Positions 52,201 through 60,164 of a DNA stretch of 64,000 bases are shown piece by piece. The stretch's first letter is position 1; every line of letters starts with the position of its first letter. This DNA is from Micromonospora terminaliae (GTDB taxonomy: Bacteria > Actinomycetota > Actinomycetes > Mycobacteriales > Micromonosporaceae), in the NCBI RefSeq assembly GCF_009671205.1, contig NZ_CP045309.1, positions 4,464,001-4,528,000 on the forward strand, written 5' to 3'. Made by a program: the position numbers and the translations under genes. Below the pieces are notes generated by a model. It was not told where the DNA came from. It worked only from the letters and a program-made list of their open reading frames with translations, and searched no databases.

Positions 52201-52713
52201 GCCGCGCAGCCCACGCGCCCGGGCCACCAGCGGCGCCGCGAGGGCGAGCGCGGTGAAGGCGAGCAGGATCAGTGCCCGCCCGGCCACCCCGAACGCGGCC
52301 CAGGCGACCGCCGTGAAGACCACCGCCGCGGTGCCGAGCAGCAGTCCACCGAGGACGAAGAGCAGGCTCTGCACGGCCCGGGTCGACGTCTCGGCCCCGC
52401 CGGGACGGGCCGGAACGGCGACGGAGGGCACGCCCGGTGGCGGCGCGGGTGCCACCGGACGCGGCGGCGGGATCTCCAGGCGGATCCGGGCCGCGAGCTC
52501 GGACCGCCGCTGCCGGGCCGTGGACAGCCGGCCGGCCAGTTCCTGGTACGCGGCCCGGGCCGCCTCGACCCGCGGGACCAGCCCGGCGATCTCCTGGTCC
52601 AGCCGGACCACCTCGGCGCCCGGTGGGTACGGCGGGCGGCCGCACCCGGAACAGCCGGAGGCGAGGTCGGCGGGTGCACCGCAGCCGGGACAGGGGTAGC
52701 CGGTGTTCTCCAC
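49261..52713 (-). CDS. Giant multi-spanning membrane protein, SCO7613 C-terminal-domain family
   Basis: 1150 residues with about 30 or more membrane segments from residue 125 on. The N-terminus is a zinc ribbon, VENTGYPCPGCGAPADLASG then CSGCGRPPYP (four Cys in CxxC pairs), followed by a coiled-coil-like helix (EVVRLDQEIAGLVPRVEAAR) and a Pro-rich linker. This matches actinobacterial membrane proteins named after SCO7613; the function is unknown. GTG 52713 is chosen because the ribbon begins there and GATGCT lies six bases upstream; the open frame runs to 52989, overlapping cutA. Confidence 0.82.
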   Translation of the reverse strand: MENTGYPCPGCGAPADLASGCSGCGRPPYPPGAEVVRLDQEIAGLVPRVEAARAAYQELAGRLSTARQRRSELAARIRLEIPPPRPVAPAPPPGVPSVAVPARPGGAETSTRAVQSLLFVLGGLLLGTAAVVFTAVAWAAFGVAGRALILLAFTALALAAPLVARARGLRGTAETFAAVGLLLVLLDGYAAWSVDLFGVAGWPGTRYAALVGGIGAAVAAGYARLSRLTVPWFAALLTAQPVLPLAAAAAEPSAAGWALVLTALALGDLVVVVALRDRLRPAVAPPPAPGRPGAPSAPLAGWVLGWVGHGVALALAAGCALVPLALGRAAGTPLLAGGPLLVVALALVAGALAAGGRTYRVVTAGLLVPVLAAALLRPVAALRPGLLLLAAGLVVVALAGAVRTLPAGPRTGPRLGALVVAAGLGQVAIVLTGLVAAATAAAAFPAWQGGRSAALPSWGWQLPVALLCTAGAVALLVPRAARPLVGVVGGTLAVLAAPAVAVTPWPLVLVADLAAATALLIVLVARPRRGYRTVVVTALAAAVLLGHALLVGCAAPAGAGAVLAVLAVLGPIVAARGRRGRGAQPAVAGVALAVALPAVPAGVAVALFGLGAPPWWQLRGAATAVAVPVLAVLAVRRHWTDLHGYASTGLAVALAAAGLAPLVVPGGEPVALYAAVGALLALAAGGGARPGSAPQAVGAGLAGLALLAAAPIALAVLLDLPVRPWSGVPAVEPVPAAARAGLVLLLLGAVAAAYARIVTAHAHRAAPGGDGRRRLPALAALPFGAVALPVLLAAAGAPWPVVPALVFGTGVAALVLATLAGPRPAAPLVLLPLGFALTAPGLGGLVATRTGTLAALGVLVVAGAVAGAAGRPAEARLAGWLGAVAAATGFAVTAALAGGLPLRTAGFAVLAVAAVTLHAVPALRSRTGGAAGAVALEAAAQAVALLALLLTGGALRHAAAVCVLWGLAVAVRVLRRGEPPARRWGLAAVAGGSELLGGWLLLAAGGVAVLEAYTLPAAALALGAGLLALRTRPGLNSWLALGPGLGAALLPSLVSVLAAPDAQPARRLALGLVALGAVLGGAVRRWQAPVLLGAATLVPLALHELARGWDLLPRWIFLGLGGLALIALAATYERRRRDVARLRAAVGGMR

Positions 52714-52719
52714 CCCGCC

Positions 52720-52725
52720 AGCATC
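52720..52725 (-). promoter_or_regulatory. Possible -10 element of the SCO7613-type gene
   Basis: GATGCT ends six bases before GTG 52713; only the first base departs from TANNNT. Confidence 0.35.
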
Positions 52726-52760
52726 GGGGCCGGCGGGGCGGGCGGACAGAGTAGGCGTAC

Positions 52761-53081
52761 CTAGGGCCGGGTGTGGTCGTGCACCCAGGCCGCGTAGTCC
52801 GGGTTGCCGCTCTCCATTCGGGTGACCAGGATCTCCGGCACCTCGTAGGGGTGGCTGGCGCGGACCTGGTCGACCAGCGCGTCCACCCGGTCCGGTGCGG
52901 TCTTGAACTGGACCGACCACTCGGCGGTGGTCTGGATCGCCGACTGCCACCAGTAGGTGCTGTCCACCTGCCCGCCGACCTGGGCGCACGCCGCCAGCCG
53001 GCCGGCGACGGCCGCGGCCGCCAGCACGTCCGCGACGGCGCGGGCGTCCACCACCGTCGTCACCACGCAGATCTGCTCCAC
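52761..53081 (-). CDS. cutA: CutA divalent-cation tolerance protein
   Basis: 106 residues. CutA1 trimer-forming ferredoxin-like fold: ICVVTTVVDARAVADVLAAA, RLAACAQVGGQVDSTYWWQS and SHPYEVPEILVTRMESGNPDY. Family members bind divalent ions or nucleotide-like ligands; the physiological role is unsettled. GTG 53081 has TAGGGT ending six bases upstream, so the mRNA is probably leaderless. Confidence 0.95.
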   Translation of the reverse strand: MEQICVVTTVVDARAVADVLAAAAVAGRLAACAQVGGQVDSTYWWQSAIQTTAEWSVQFKTAPDRVDALVDQVRASHPYEVPEILVTRMESGNPDYAAWVHDHTRP

Positions 53082-53087
53082 CAGCGC

Positions 53088-53093
53088 ACCCTA
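53088..53093 (-). promoter_or_regulatory. -10 element of a probable leaderless cutA promoter
   Basis: TAGGGT (minus strand) ends six bases before GTG 53081. Confidence 0.55.
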
Positions 53094-53136
53094 CGTGGCG
53101 TTCCTGGCGGTCCGCTGGACGCGCACCGAACCGGTC

Positions 53137-54159
53137 TCAGCCGGCGGCCACCCCGTCGCGGTTCGCGGCGACCCACCGGTCGATCCGGGCCCACCAGTCG
53201 AACAGCCAGTCGATGCGCTCCTGCCGGCCGACCGGCACCTCCTCGGGCGGCACCGACCAGAACCGCATCACGATCCGCTTGTCCATCGGCAGCTCGCGCC
53301 ACACGTCGGCGACGGTGAGCATCTGGTCGAGCCCGGTGTGCGCCACGAAGATGACCCCGGCGTCCGGGGCGGCGTCGAGGGCGGCGAGCAGCCCGCCCGG
53401 CTGCGGGGCGAGCACGTGCTGCATCCGCTCGGCGCGCCGCGCCATCCGCTCCAGGCCCAGGGCGCGCAGCCGGGCGATGGCCCGCAGCCGGCGCTTCGGC
53501 GTGAAGTTGCCGCCCTCCGGAAAGATCACGAACGCGTCGTCGTCGTCCAGGCCGGTGGCGAGGTGGCCGATCTGCCGGATCGCCGACTCCCGCCCGTCCG
53601 GGCCCGGCGCGATGAACCGGTTGGGGAGCCGGTTGAGCAGGACGTCGATCGCCGGATCCCACTGGAGGGTCTCCTTGAGGACGATCCGGGGCTCCCGGTG
53701 GAACCAGTTGACCAGGGCGTGGATCAGGATGAACGAGTCGCCGGGCCCGGCGTGCCGGCAGAGCACCAGCTCGGGGCGGCCGGGCAGGGCGGTGTCCGGG
53801 TCGGTGCCGACCACGTCGATGCGCAGCCGCAGGGTCCAGCGGGCCTGCCAGAACAGCACCCGCAGGAAGTGACCCGCGAGCACGTAGTGGGCCCGCTGGA
53901 AGGCCGGCGACCGCTTGCGCGCGCCGAAGCCCGAGGCCAGCCAGAGCACGAAGAGCGCGAGCAGCGCGGCCGCGTCCCAGACCAGGTAGACCGTGCCGAT
54001 CCAGAGCAGCCGCAGCGGGCGCAGCCGCCCCGGCACCAGCGGCGACGCGGCCAGGGCCAGCAGCGCCCAGACCGGCAGCGTGGTCACCACGGTGACGGCG
54101 AGCAGCACCACGCCGGGCGCGAGCAGCAGCCGGCGTAACCACCGGGGTGGCAGCGGCAT
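53137..54159 (-). CDS. 1-acyl-glycerol-3-phosphate acyltransferase-like protein
   Basis: 340 residues. Two or three N-terminal membrane segments (about 12-95) precede a PlsC-type domain. HX4D is RHAGPGD in LVLCRHAGPGDSFILIHALV, and the glycerol-phosphate signature is FVIFPEGGNFTP. It would add an acyl chain to lysophospholipid or a related acceptor at the membrane. It overlaps the patatin stop by one base (TGATG), so deacylation and reacylation enzymes are co-translated. Confidence 0.9.
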   Translation of the reverse strand: MPLPPRWLRRLLLAPGVVLLAVTVVTTLPVWALLALAASPLVPGRLRPLRLLWIGTVYLVWDAAALLALFVLWLASGFGARKRSPAFQRAHYVLAGHFLRVLFWQARWTLRLRIDVVGTDPDTALPGRPELVLCRHAGPGDSFILIHALVNWFHREPRIVLKETLQWDPAIDVLLNRLPNRFIAPGPDGRESAIRQIGHLATGLDDDDAFVIFPEGGNFTPKRRLRAIARLRALGLERMARRAERMQHVLAPQPGGLLAALDAAPDAGVIFVAHTGLDQMLTVADVWRELPMDKRIVMRFWSVPPEEVPVGRQERIDWLFDWWARIDRWVAANRDGVAAG

Positions 54160-54992
54160 CAGCGTTCCAGCGCGGTGTCCAGGTAGCGGCGGGAGGCCGT
54201 GTACGCCCGGCTGATCCGCCGCCCCACCGCCGCGATGTCCCGGTAGGCCCAGGGGCTGTCGTCGCGCGGCTCCAGGCCGCCGGTGGGCAGCACGTGCACC
54301 TCCACCCCCTCCGGCAGCGCCGCCATCTCCCGGGCGAACCGGTGCCGGCGCGCGATCTCGAACGCCACCTGGGCGATCTCCCAGGGCCGGCGGGGCGGGC
54401 TCAACTCGCGCTCGATCCGGCCCACCTGGAGCACGAAGATCCGCGTCGCGCCGGCCGCGACGGCCTCGCCGACGGGGATCGAGTTGACCACCCCGCCGTC
54501 GATGTAGTGCTGGCCGTCGATCTGGGTCGGCGGCAGCAGCCCGGGCACCGAGGCGGAGGCGAGCACCGCGGGCACCACCGGTCCGCTGTGGAACCAGTGC
54601 TCGGCGGCGCGTTCGATGTTTGCGGCGCAGCACCGGAACGGCACCTTCAGGTCCGCGAAGGTGGTGTCCTCGCCCAGCTCGCTCTCCAGCAGCCGGCGCA
54701 GCGGCCGGGGCGAGTGGAGGTGGGTACGCGCCGCGAAGCGGCGCAACTGCCGGGCGACCGAGTCCCCGTACACCTCGCTCGCCTCCGGCGAGGCCCAGAG
54801 CCGGACCAGCCGGTCGGTGACCGCCTCGCTGGGGTCCGCGGCGACCAGGGCGCCGTTGACCGCGCCGATCGAGGTGCCGAGCACCATGTCGGGGCGGATC
54901 CGGGCGCGGAACAGGGCACGGAGCATGCCCACCTCGACGGCGCCCAGCACTCCCCCGCCGCCCAGCACGAACGCCACCGGACCACCTGCCAT
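54159..54992 (-). CDS. Patatin-like phospholipase
   Basis: 277 residues. Oxyanion loop GGGGVLGAVEVGML, nucleophile Ser in GTSIGA (GxSxG), and catalytic Asp in DGGVVNSIP. Acts as a lipid acyl hydrolase on membrane phospholipids. ATG 54992 is preferred over 55001 because CAGGAT ends seven bases upstream; the open frame extends far upstream only as a GC artefact. It is followed at once by the acyltransferase gene. Confidence 0.92.
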   Translation of the reverse strand: MAGGPVAFVLGGGGVLGAVEVGMLRALFRARIRPDMVLGTSIGAVNGALVAADPSEAVTDRLVRLWASPEASEVYGDSVARQLRRFAARTHLHSPRPLRRLLESELGEDTTFADLKVPFRCCAANIERAAEHWFHSGPVVPAVLASASVPGLLPPTQIDGQHYIDGGVVNSIPVGEAVAAGATRIFVLQVGRIERELSPPRRPWEIAQVAFEIARRHRFAREMAALPEGVEVHVLPTGGLEPRDDSPWAYRDIAAVGRRISRAYTASRRYLDTALER

Positions 54993-54999
54993 GCCGTTC

Positions 55000-55005
55000 A
55001 TCCTG
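55000..55005 (-). promoter_or_regulatory. -10 element of a probable leaderless patatin promoter
   Basis: CAGGAT (minus strand) ends seven bases before ATG 54992. Confidence 0.45.
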
Positions 55006-55108
55006 GCACGCGCCGCACAGTCCGCCCCGTTCAGCCGGTCCCGGCCGGCCACCCCGTCACCGGCTGCGACGGCCGCGACGCGGGACGCGACCGGAGAACG
55101 GACAGCCG

Positions 55109-55114
55109 TTGACA
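55109..55114 (+). promoter_or_regulatory. -35 element (TTGACA) of the kinase gene
   Basis: A perfect consensus TTGACA, rare at this GC. With a 17-base spacer the -10 would be CAACCT (55132-55137), which keeps only the A and the last T of TANNNT. Confidence 0.5.
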
Positions 55115-55167
55115 CGCCGGACACATTCCCGCAACCTGATAGCGCTCCCAAGCCCAGGCAGGTGGAT

Positions 55168-56607
55168 GTGAAGGCGACGCTGCACGCCGGCCGGCTGCTG
55201 GCCCGCAGGTACCGGCTCGTCGACCAGATCGGGGCCGGCGGCATGTCGGTGATCTGGCGCGCCCGCGACGAGGTGCTCGACCGGGTGGTGGCGGTGAAGG
55301 TGCTGGCACCCTCGCTCGCCGCCGACGCCCGGTTCCGCGACATGGTGCGCGAGGAGGCCCGCTCCGCCGCCCAGCTCGTCCACCCGCACGTCACCGCCGT
55401 GCACGACTACGGCGAGACGGTCGCGCCGGACGGCTCGATCACGTCGTTCGTGGTGATGGAGCTGCTCAGCGGCGAGGAGCTGGAACACCGGCTCACCGAG
55501 GGGCCGCTGCCCTGGCCACAGGCCGTGGAGACGGGCGCGCAGGTGGCCGAGGCGCTGGCCGCCGCGCACCGGCTGGGCATCGTGCACCGGGACATCACGC
55601 CGTCGAACGTGATGATGACCCGGGTCGGCGCGAAGGTGCTCGACTTCGGCATCGCGACCCGGGTCGGCGCGCCGGACGAGGACGAGGACGGCGGCACGTT
55701 CGGCACCCCCGCGTACGTGGCGCCGGAGCGCCTCGACGGGGCCCCGGCGCAGCCGGCCACCGACGTCTACTCGCTGGGCGTGCTGCTGTTCGAGACGCTG
55801 ACCGGGCAGCCCCCGTACCCGGCGGACACCTGGGAGGAACTCAGCGCCGCGCTGGCCGGGGACGCCGCGCCCACGCTGGACGGCGTACCCGGGCTGCCCG
55901 CGCCGGTCGCGGAGATCTGCCTGCGCTGCCTGGCCCGCGACCCGCGGCGGCGGCCCACCGCGCACCAGGTGGCGGCCGTGCTCCGCGACCAGTTGCTGCC
56001 CGCTGACCCGCAGGCCGCCACCATGCCGGCCGCCACCGTGCCCCTGCCGGCGGTGCCCGCCCCGGCGCGACCGGCGGCCGAGCCCGCGGCTCCCGCCCCG
56101 GCCGGCGCGCCCCCGCGCCCCCGGGCGCTGCCCCTGGTGGCGGCCGGCCTGGTGGTCGTCACCGGCGCCGCGGTGCTGGTGCCCGCCCTGATGCGGGACG
56201 ACACGGCGCCGCCGCGGGTGTCGCCGACCGCCGGGCCCGTGGTGGTCCCGTCCACCGTGCCCCCGGGCGCCGGCACCCCGGCCACCACGCCCGGCCCGAC
56301 CCGGCGGCCGCCGGAGACCGGCACCCCGACTCCACCCGTCGGCAGCGACCCGGTCGAGGCGGCCCAGCGGGTGGACGGGCTCATCGAGGCGGGGCTGGCG
56401 GCCGGTCAGATCCGCACCGACGTCGGCGTGGACCTGCGCAACCTGTTGCGCAACGCCACGGCCGCGACCGGCGACGGCGCGCAGACCGCCGCCGTGGACC
56501 GGCTCCGCGGGAAGATCGCCGACCGGCGGCGGGAGGGCAGCATCAGTCCCGGGTACGCCCGCCAGCTCGACGCCGCCGCCGCGGAACTGGCGGCGGTCCG
56601 TACCTGA
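55168..56607 (+). CDS. Membrane serine/threonine protein kinase (PASTA-less)
   Basis: 479 residues. Gly-rich loop IGAGGMSV at 21-28, K44 in VAVKVL, catalytic D142 in HRD (IVHRDITPSNVMM), and D159 in DFG. A Pro/Ala-rich linker leads to one membrane segment (about 327-348) and an outside Thr/Pro-rich stalk, then a helical C-terminal domain (VEAAQRVDGLIEAGLAAGQI). It should sense an external cue and phosphorylate cytoplasmic proteins such as FHA partners. GTG 55168 or 55162 is the start. The stop lies three bases from the converging glycosyltransferase stop. Confidence 0.92.
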   Translation: MKATLHAGRLLARRYRLVDQIGAGGMSVIWRARDEVLDRVVAVKVLAPSLAADARFRDMVREEARSAAQLVHPHVTAVHDYGETVAPDGSITSFVVMELLSGEELEHRLTEGPLPWPQAVETGAQVAEALAAAHRLGIVHRDITPSNVMMTRVGAKVLDFGIATRVGAPDEDEDGGTFGTPAYVAPERLDGAPAQPATDVYSLGVLLFETLTGQPPYPADTWEELSAALAGDAAPTLDGVPGLPAPVAEICLRCLARDPRRRPTAHQVAAVLRDQLLPADPQAATMPAATVPLPAVPAPARPAAEPAAPAPAGAPPRPRALPLVAAGLVVVTGAAVLVPALMRDDTAPPRVSPTAGPVVVPSTVPPGAGTPATTPGPTRRPPETGTPTPPVGSDPVEAAQRVDGLIEAGLAAGQIRTDVGVDLRNLLRNATAATGDGAQTAAVDRLRGKIADRRREGSISPGYARQLDAAAAELAAVRT

Positions 56608-56610
56608 GGG

Positions 56611-57723
56611 TCACCTGGCGGCGACCGGCGCCGCCTCGCGCCGCCCGGCGGCCGCGGCCCGGTCGGCCAGGAAGCTCCGGTAGACCGCCTCGTAGCCGCC
56701 GGCCATCCGCTCGACCGAGAAGTGCTGCGCGACGTGCATGATGCAGTCCGCGGGGTCGAGGCGCGACACGTCGCGCAGCGCGGCGGGCAGCTCCTCCGCG
56801 CGGTCGCGGATGAGCCCGGTCACCCCGTCCCGGACCAGCTCCGGCACGGCGCCCCGGCGCAGCGCCACCACCGGCGTGCCGGTCGCCATCGCCTCCACCA
56901 TCACCATGCCGAACGGCTCCGCCCACTGGATGGGCATCACGAGGCAGCGGGCGTCGTACAGCAGCCGCTGGGTGGCCTCCCGGTCGGCGTTGAGCACCAC
57001 GGTGACGTCCTCGCCCAGCAGCGGCTCGACCACCTGCTCGAAGTAGCGCCGCTCGGCCGGCTCGTTGCACTTGCCGGCCAGAGTCAGCGGCAGGCCGGCC
57101 TCCCGGCAGGCGCGGATCGCCACGTCGGGTCCCTTGTCCGGGCTGAACCGGGCCAGCCAGAGCACCGGCCCGCGGCCCGGTCCGCGCTTGCGCGGCACCT
57201 CCCGCAGCGCCATGGCGTTGTGCACCGTGCCCACCCACGGCAGGTCCGGGTTGGCCCGGCGCTGGGCGTGCGAGATCGCCACCAGGCCCACGCCCTCGTC
57301 GGTGTTGCTGAGCACCGTGCCGTACTCGCCCACCGGGTTGCCGTGCACCGTGGCCACGGTGGGCACCCGGCGCCGGCCGGCGAGCAGCGGGCCGATGGTG
57401 CTGTGGTCGTGCACCAGGTCGAAGTCGGCCGGGTCGACCAGCCGGTTGACGTGGGCCAGGTGGGCCAGTTCCGGCAGCGACTCGCCGAGCCGCTCGTACT
57501 GGAGGTCGGCGCAGGTGGAAACGAAGTCCCCGGCGGTGCCGTTCTCCCGGCCCGCCCCGAACAGGGTCACCGCGTTCCCGCGGTCGACCAGGGCGTCGAT
57601 CAGCCCGGCCACCAGGTGCTCCAGGCCGCCGTAGCCGGCCGGCGGCACGGACAGCCAGGGTGGCACCACCATGGCGATCCGCAGGTGCCCGGCCGGCGCG
57701 TGGTCCGGTGGCGGCTGGTTCAC
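56611..57723 (-). CDS. Glycosyltransferase family 4 (GT-B)
   Basis: 370 residues. GT4 pattern: N-terminal acceptor domain with RIAMVVPPWLSVPPAGYGGL, mid HDHSTIGPLL and C-terminal nucleotide-sugar site ARFSPDKGPDVAIRACREA and EPFGMVMVEAMATGTPVVAL (EX7E). Transfers a sugar from a nucleotide sugar to an unknown acceptor. GTG 57723 or 57729 fits the AAAGGA ribosome site, with nine or three bases of spacing. Confidence 0.92.
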   Translation of the reverse strand: MNQPPPDHAPAGHLRIAMVVPPWLSVPPAGYGGLEHLVAGLIDALVDRGNAVTLFGAGRENGTAGDFVSTCADLQYERLGESLPELAHLAHVNRLVDPADFDLVHDHSTIGPLLAGRRRVPTVATVHGNPVGEYGTVLSNTDEGVGLVAISHAQRRANPDLPWVGTVHNAMALREVPRKRGPGRGPVLWLARFSPDKGPDVAIRACREAGLPLTLAGKCNEPAERRYFEQVVEPLLGEDVTVVLNADREATQRLLYDARCLVMPIQWAEPFGMVMVEAMATGTPVVALRRGAVPELVRDGVTGLIRDRAEELPAALRDVSRLDPADCIMHVAQHFSVERMAGGYEAVYRSFLADRAAAAGRREAAPVAAR

Positions 57724-57803
57724 GGCCACGAGTCCTTTCCGATGGGTGCCCCGGCGTACGTGACCGGCGGCGGTTTCCCGACCGTCCGAGCGGTAAACGG
57801 CGC

Positions 57804-58475
57804 TCAGCCGGCCACCACGATCCGATCGTGCACCTCCCGGACGCCGGGTGTCGCCCACGCCGCCCGTTCCGCCTCCTCCCGCTGCCACCACGAGCGGACC
57901 ACCCCGTCGAGCACCACCGTGTCCCCGCTGACGCCCACCTCGATGCGTTCGGTGCCGGTACGCCGGAACAGCACGCGCTGCAGGTCACGGCGGTTCTGCT
58001 CGTCGCTGGGCGGGTTGGGCGGGCGCACCTCGACGAGGTTGGTCACCCCGCGTACGCCCCGCAGCCGGCGCAGCTCCCGCTCGGCGGTGCGGCTCTGGAA
58101 GCCGTACTCCACCTCGCCGCGGAGCATGACCCAGCCGTCGGCGACCGTCACGTCCAGCCGCTCGGCGGGCACGAAGCTGTCCCACTCCAGGGCCCGGCTG
58201 GCCGCGATCGCGATGTCGGCGTCGGTACGTTCCTCGGCGGCCGGCAGCTGCACCTCCAGGTCGCTGGCGACCGCGCGGACGCCCCGGACCCGGTGCGCAC
58301 AGCGCTCGGCGGCCCAGCGCCGCGCGTAGCTGTCCACCTGGCCGGTCAGGGTGACCACGCCGTCGGCGACGGTCACCCCGATCTCGGTGGGCCGGGTCTG
58401 CGCGTCCCAGTCCAGCTCGGCGAGCACGTCCCGCTGGATGTCCTGGTCGGTACGGACGGCGGAGGTGGTCGTCAT
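57804..58475 (-). CDS. BON-domain protein (three BON domains)
   Basis: 223 residues with three BON repeats: IQRDVLAELDWDAQTRPTEI and VADGVVTLTGQVDSYARRWA, ALEWDSFVPAERLDVTVADG, and RVLFRRTGTERIEVGVSGDT. BON domains bind membranes or phospholipids; here without a signal peptide. Such proteins respond to osmotic or envelope stress. Next to HtrA and glycosyltransferase genes. The ATG at 58475 is preferred over 58514. Confidence 0.9.
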   Translation of the reverse strand: MTTTSAVRTDQDIQRDVLAELDWDAQTRPTEIGVTVADGVVTLTGQVDSYARRWAAERCAHRVRGVRAVASDLEVQLPAAEERTDADIAIAASRALEWDSFVPAERLDVTVADGWVMLRGEVEYGFQSRTAERELRRLRGVRGVTNLVEVRPPNPPSDEQNRRDLQRVLFRRTGTERIEVGVSGDTVVLDGVVRSWWQREEAERAAWATPGVREVHDRIVVAG

Positions 58476-58497
58476 GCCCCGAGGGTGCCGCCGGTCG

Positions 58498-58516
58498 GGG
58501 TGAGCCGGGCTCACCC
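58498..58516. promoter_or_regulatory. Inverted repeat upstream of the BON gene
   Basis: GGGTGAGC and GCTCACCC, three bases apart, 23 bases before the BON start. A third half-site GGGGTGAG follows at 58521-58528. Candidate operator. Confidence 0.4.
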
Positions 58517-58538
58517 GGACGGGGTGAGAACGGAAAAG

Positions 58539-58587
58539 GGGCGGCGGGTGACGGAACCAACCCCCTTGGCTCCGTCACCCGCCGCCC
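58539..58587 (-). terminator. Terminator after the HtrA-like gene
   Basis: 17-bp perfect stem (58539-58555 with 58571-58587) with a 15-base loop that can form a further short stem (CCAA/TTGG). It lies just past the protease stop. Confidence 0.85.
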
Positions 58588-58608
58588 GTGGAGGAGGCAG
58601 GTCTGGTG

Positions 58609-60102
58609 TTAGGACGTCTCGGCGAGCGTCACGGTTGCCGACTCGGTCGAACCGTTCCGCTTGAACTGGACCTCGACCCGGTCGCCAACCTTGCCGGACT
58701 GCACGGCGCCGACCAGGTCGTTGGAGTCGTTGATCGCCTTGTCGCCGAACTTGGTGATGACGTCGCCGCGCTGGAGCCCGGCCTTGTCGGCGGCGCTGCC
58801 GGCGACCACGTCGGAGACCAGCGCGCCGCCGTCCTCCGCGCCGGTCACGCTGACGCCGAGCGACGGGTGGCTGACCTTCTCGCCGCGCTGGAGCTTCTCG
58901 GCGACGTCCTTGGCCTTGTTGCTCGGGATGGCGAAGCCGACCCCGATGTTGCCGTTGCTGCCCTGCCCCGCGGTGGCGATGGCGGTGTTGATTCCGATCA
59001 CCTCGCCCCGGGTGTTGACCAGCGCGCCACCGGAGTTGCCCGGGTTGATCGGGGCGTCGGTCTGGAGCAGGCCGGAGATCGAGCTGGCGCCCTGCTGCGG
59101 GCTCTGCTGCTGCTGGCCGCCCTCGCCGGCCTGGATGGTGCGGTCGCGGGCGCTCAGGATGCCGGCCGTGACGGAGCCCTGGAGGCCGAGTGGGCTGCCC
59201 AGGGCCAGCACCTGGTCGCCGACCTGCATGGCGTCGCTGTCGCCGAACTTGGCCGCCTTGAGGCCGCTCACCCCGCTGGCCTTGACCACGCCCAGGTCGG
59301 TCTTCGGGTCGGTGCCGACGATCTTGGCCTGGGCGGTCTTGCCGTCGGCGAAGACGACCTTCACCGTGTCGCCGCTGGCGGAGGCGACGACGTGATTGTT
59401 GGTCAGCACGTACCCGTCGGCGCTGAGGATCACCCCGGAGCCCTCACCGCTGTCCGTCATGATCGTGACGATGCTGTCCTGGACGGCGGCCGCGATCTTC
59501 GGCAGGTCGGCACTGTTGAGCACGGGGGCGGCCGTGTAGGTGCGGGTCACCGTCCCGTCGCCGTCGAGGGCGAGGGCGAGGGCGCCGCCGGCCACGCCGG
59601 AGCCGAGCATGAGCGCCAGCGCGAGCGCCCCGGCCCCGATGAACTTGCCGGCCCGGCTGGGCCGCGCCGGCTGCTGCGGGCCCCACGGCGGGAGCGGCTG
59701 CCCGGCCTGGTGCTGCGGGTACGGCTGCTGCCCGGCCTGGTGCTGCGGGTACGGCTGGTGCGCCTGGTACGGCGGGACGGTGGCCTGCGGCGCGTAGCCG
59801 GTGCCGCCCTGGTGCGCCCAACCGCCCTGCTGCTGCTGTCCCCCGTACCAGGGGTGCGGCTGCTGCGGCTGCCCGGAGACCGGGTGCGGCGCGTACGGGT
59901 TGGTGGGCGCGCCCGTCTCGGCGTGCGCGGCCGGGGCGGTGGTTCCGGCGGCCGGGGAGTCGGCCGGAACCGGCGCGGCGGCCGCGGTGACGGTGGGCTC
60001 CGACTGCCCGCTCTCGGCGCGGGGCAGCTCGGCGGTCGGGTGCGACGGCTCGGCGTCGGCGGGAGCCGGCGACCGCTGCGGATCAGTCTCGTGGTCGGTC
60101 AT
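58609..60102 (-). CDS. HtrA/PepD-like membrane serine protease with PDZ domain
   Basis: 497 residues. A Pro/Gln-rich cytoplasmic tail (1-150) and one membrane segment (about 153-178) precede a trypsin-like domain with H237 (LTNNHVVA), D269 (KTDLGVV) and S357 (GNSGGAL), then a C-terminal PDZ (about 405-490; GALVSDVVAGSAADKAGLQR). Acts outside the membrane on misfolded proteins. Follows a histidine kinase gene with 62 bases between them, in the order of mycobacterial mprA-mprB-pepD. A 30-bp perfect tandem repeat encodes QPYPQHQAGQ twice in the tail. Confidence 0.93.
   Translation of the reverse strand: MTDHETDPQRSPAPADAEPSHPTAELPRAESGQSEPTVTAAAAPVPADSPAAGTTAPAAHAETGAPTNPYAPHPVSGQPQQPHPWYGGQQQQGGWAHQGGTGYAPQATVPPYQAHQPYPQHQAGQQPYPQHQAGQPLPPWGPQQPARPSRAGKFIGAGALALALMLGSGVAGGALALALDGDGTVTRTYTAAPVLNSADLPKIAAAVQDSIVTIMTDSGEGSGVILSADGYVLTNNHVVASASGDTVKVVFADGKTAQAKIVGTDPKTDLGVVKASGVSGLKAAKFGDSDAMQVGDQVLALGSPLGLQGSVTAGILSARDRTIQAGEGGQQQQSPQQGASSISGLLQTDAPINPGNSGGALVNTRGEVIGINTAIATAGQGSNGNIGVGFAIPSNKAKDVAEKLQRGEKVSHPSLGVSVTGAEDGGALVSDVVAGSAADKAGLQRGDVITKFGDKAINDSNDLVGAVQSGKVGDRVEVQFKRNGSTESATVTLAETS
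59698..59757. repeat. 30-bp perfect tandem repeat in the HtrA tail
   Basis: Two identical 30-base units (59698-59727 and 59728-59757) encode QPYPQHQAGQ-type decapeptides in frame. Unit number could vary between strains without breaking the protein. Confidence 0.9.
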
Positions 60103-60164
60103 GACTACACCTTCTCCCCTGGCACTGCGACCAGCCTGGAACCCGCCTGAATGTTTTCTGAAAG

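Noticed and set aside
54993..55161. Extra coding region between patatin and kinase genes
   Set aside because: Open frames there are shadows continuing out of the neighbouring genes; the space holds two divergent promoters.
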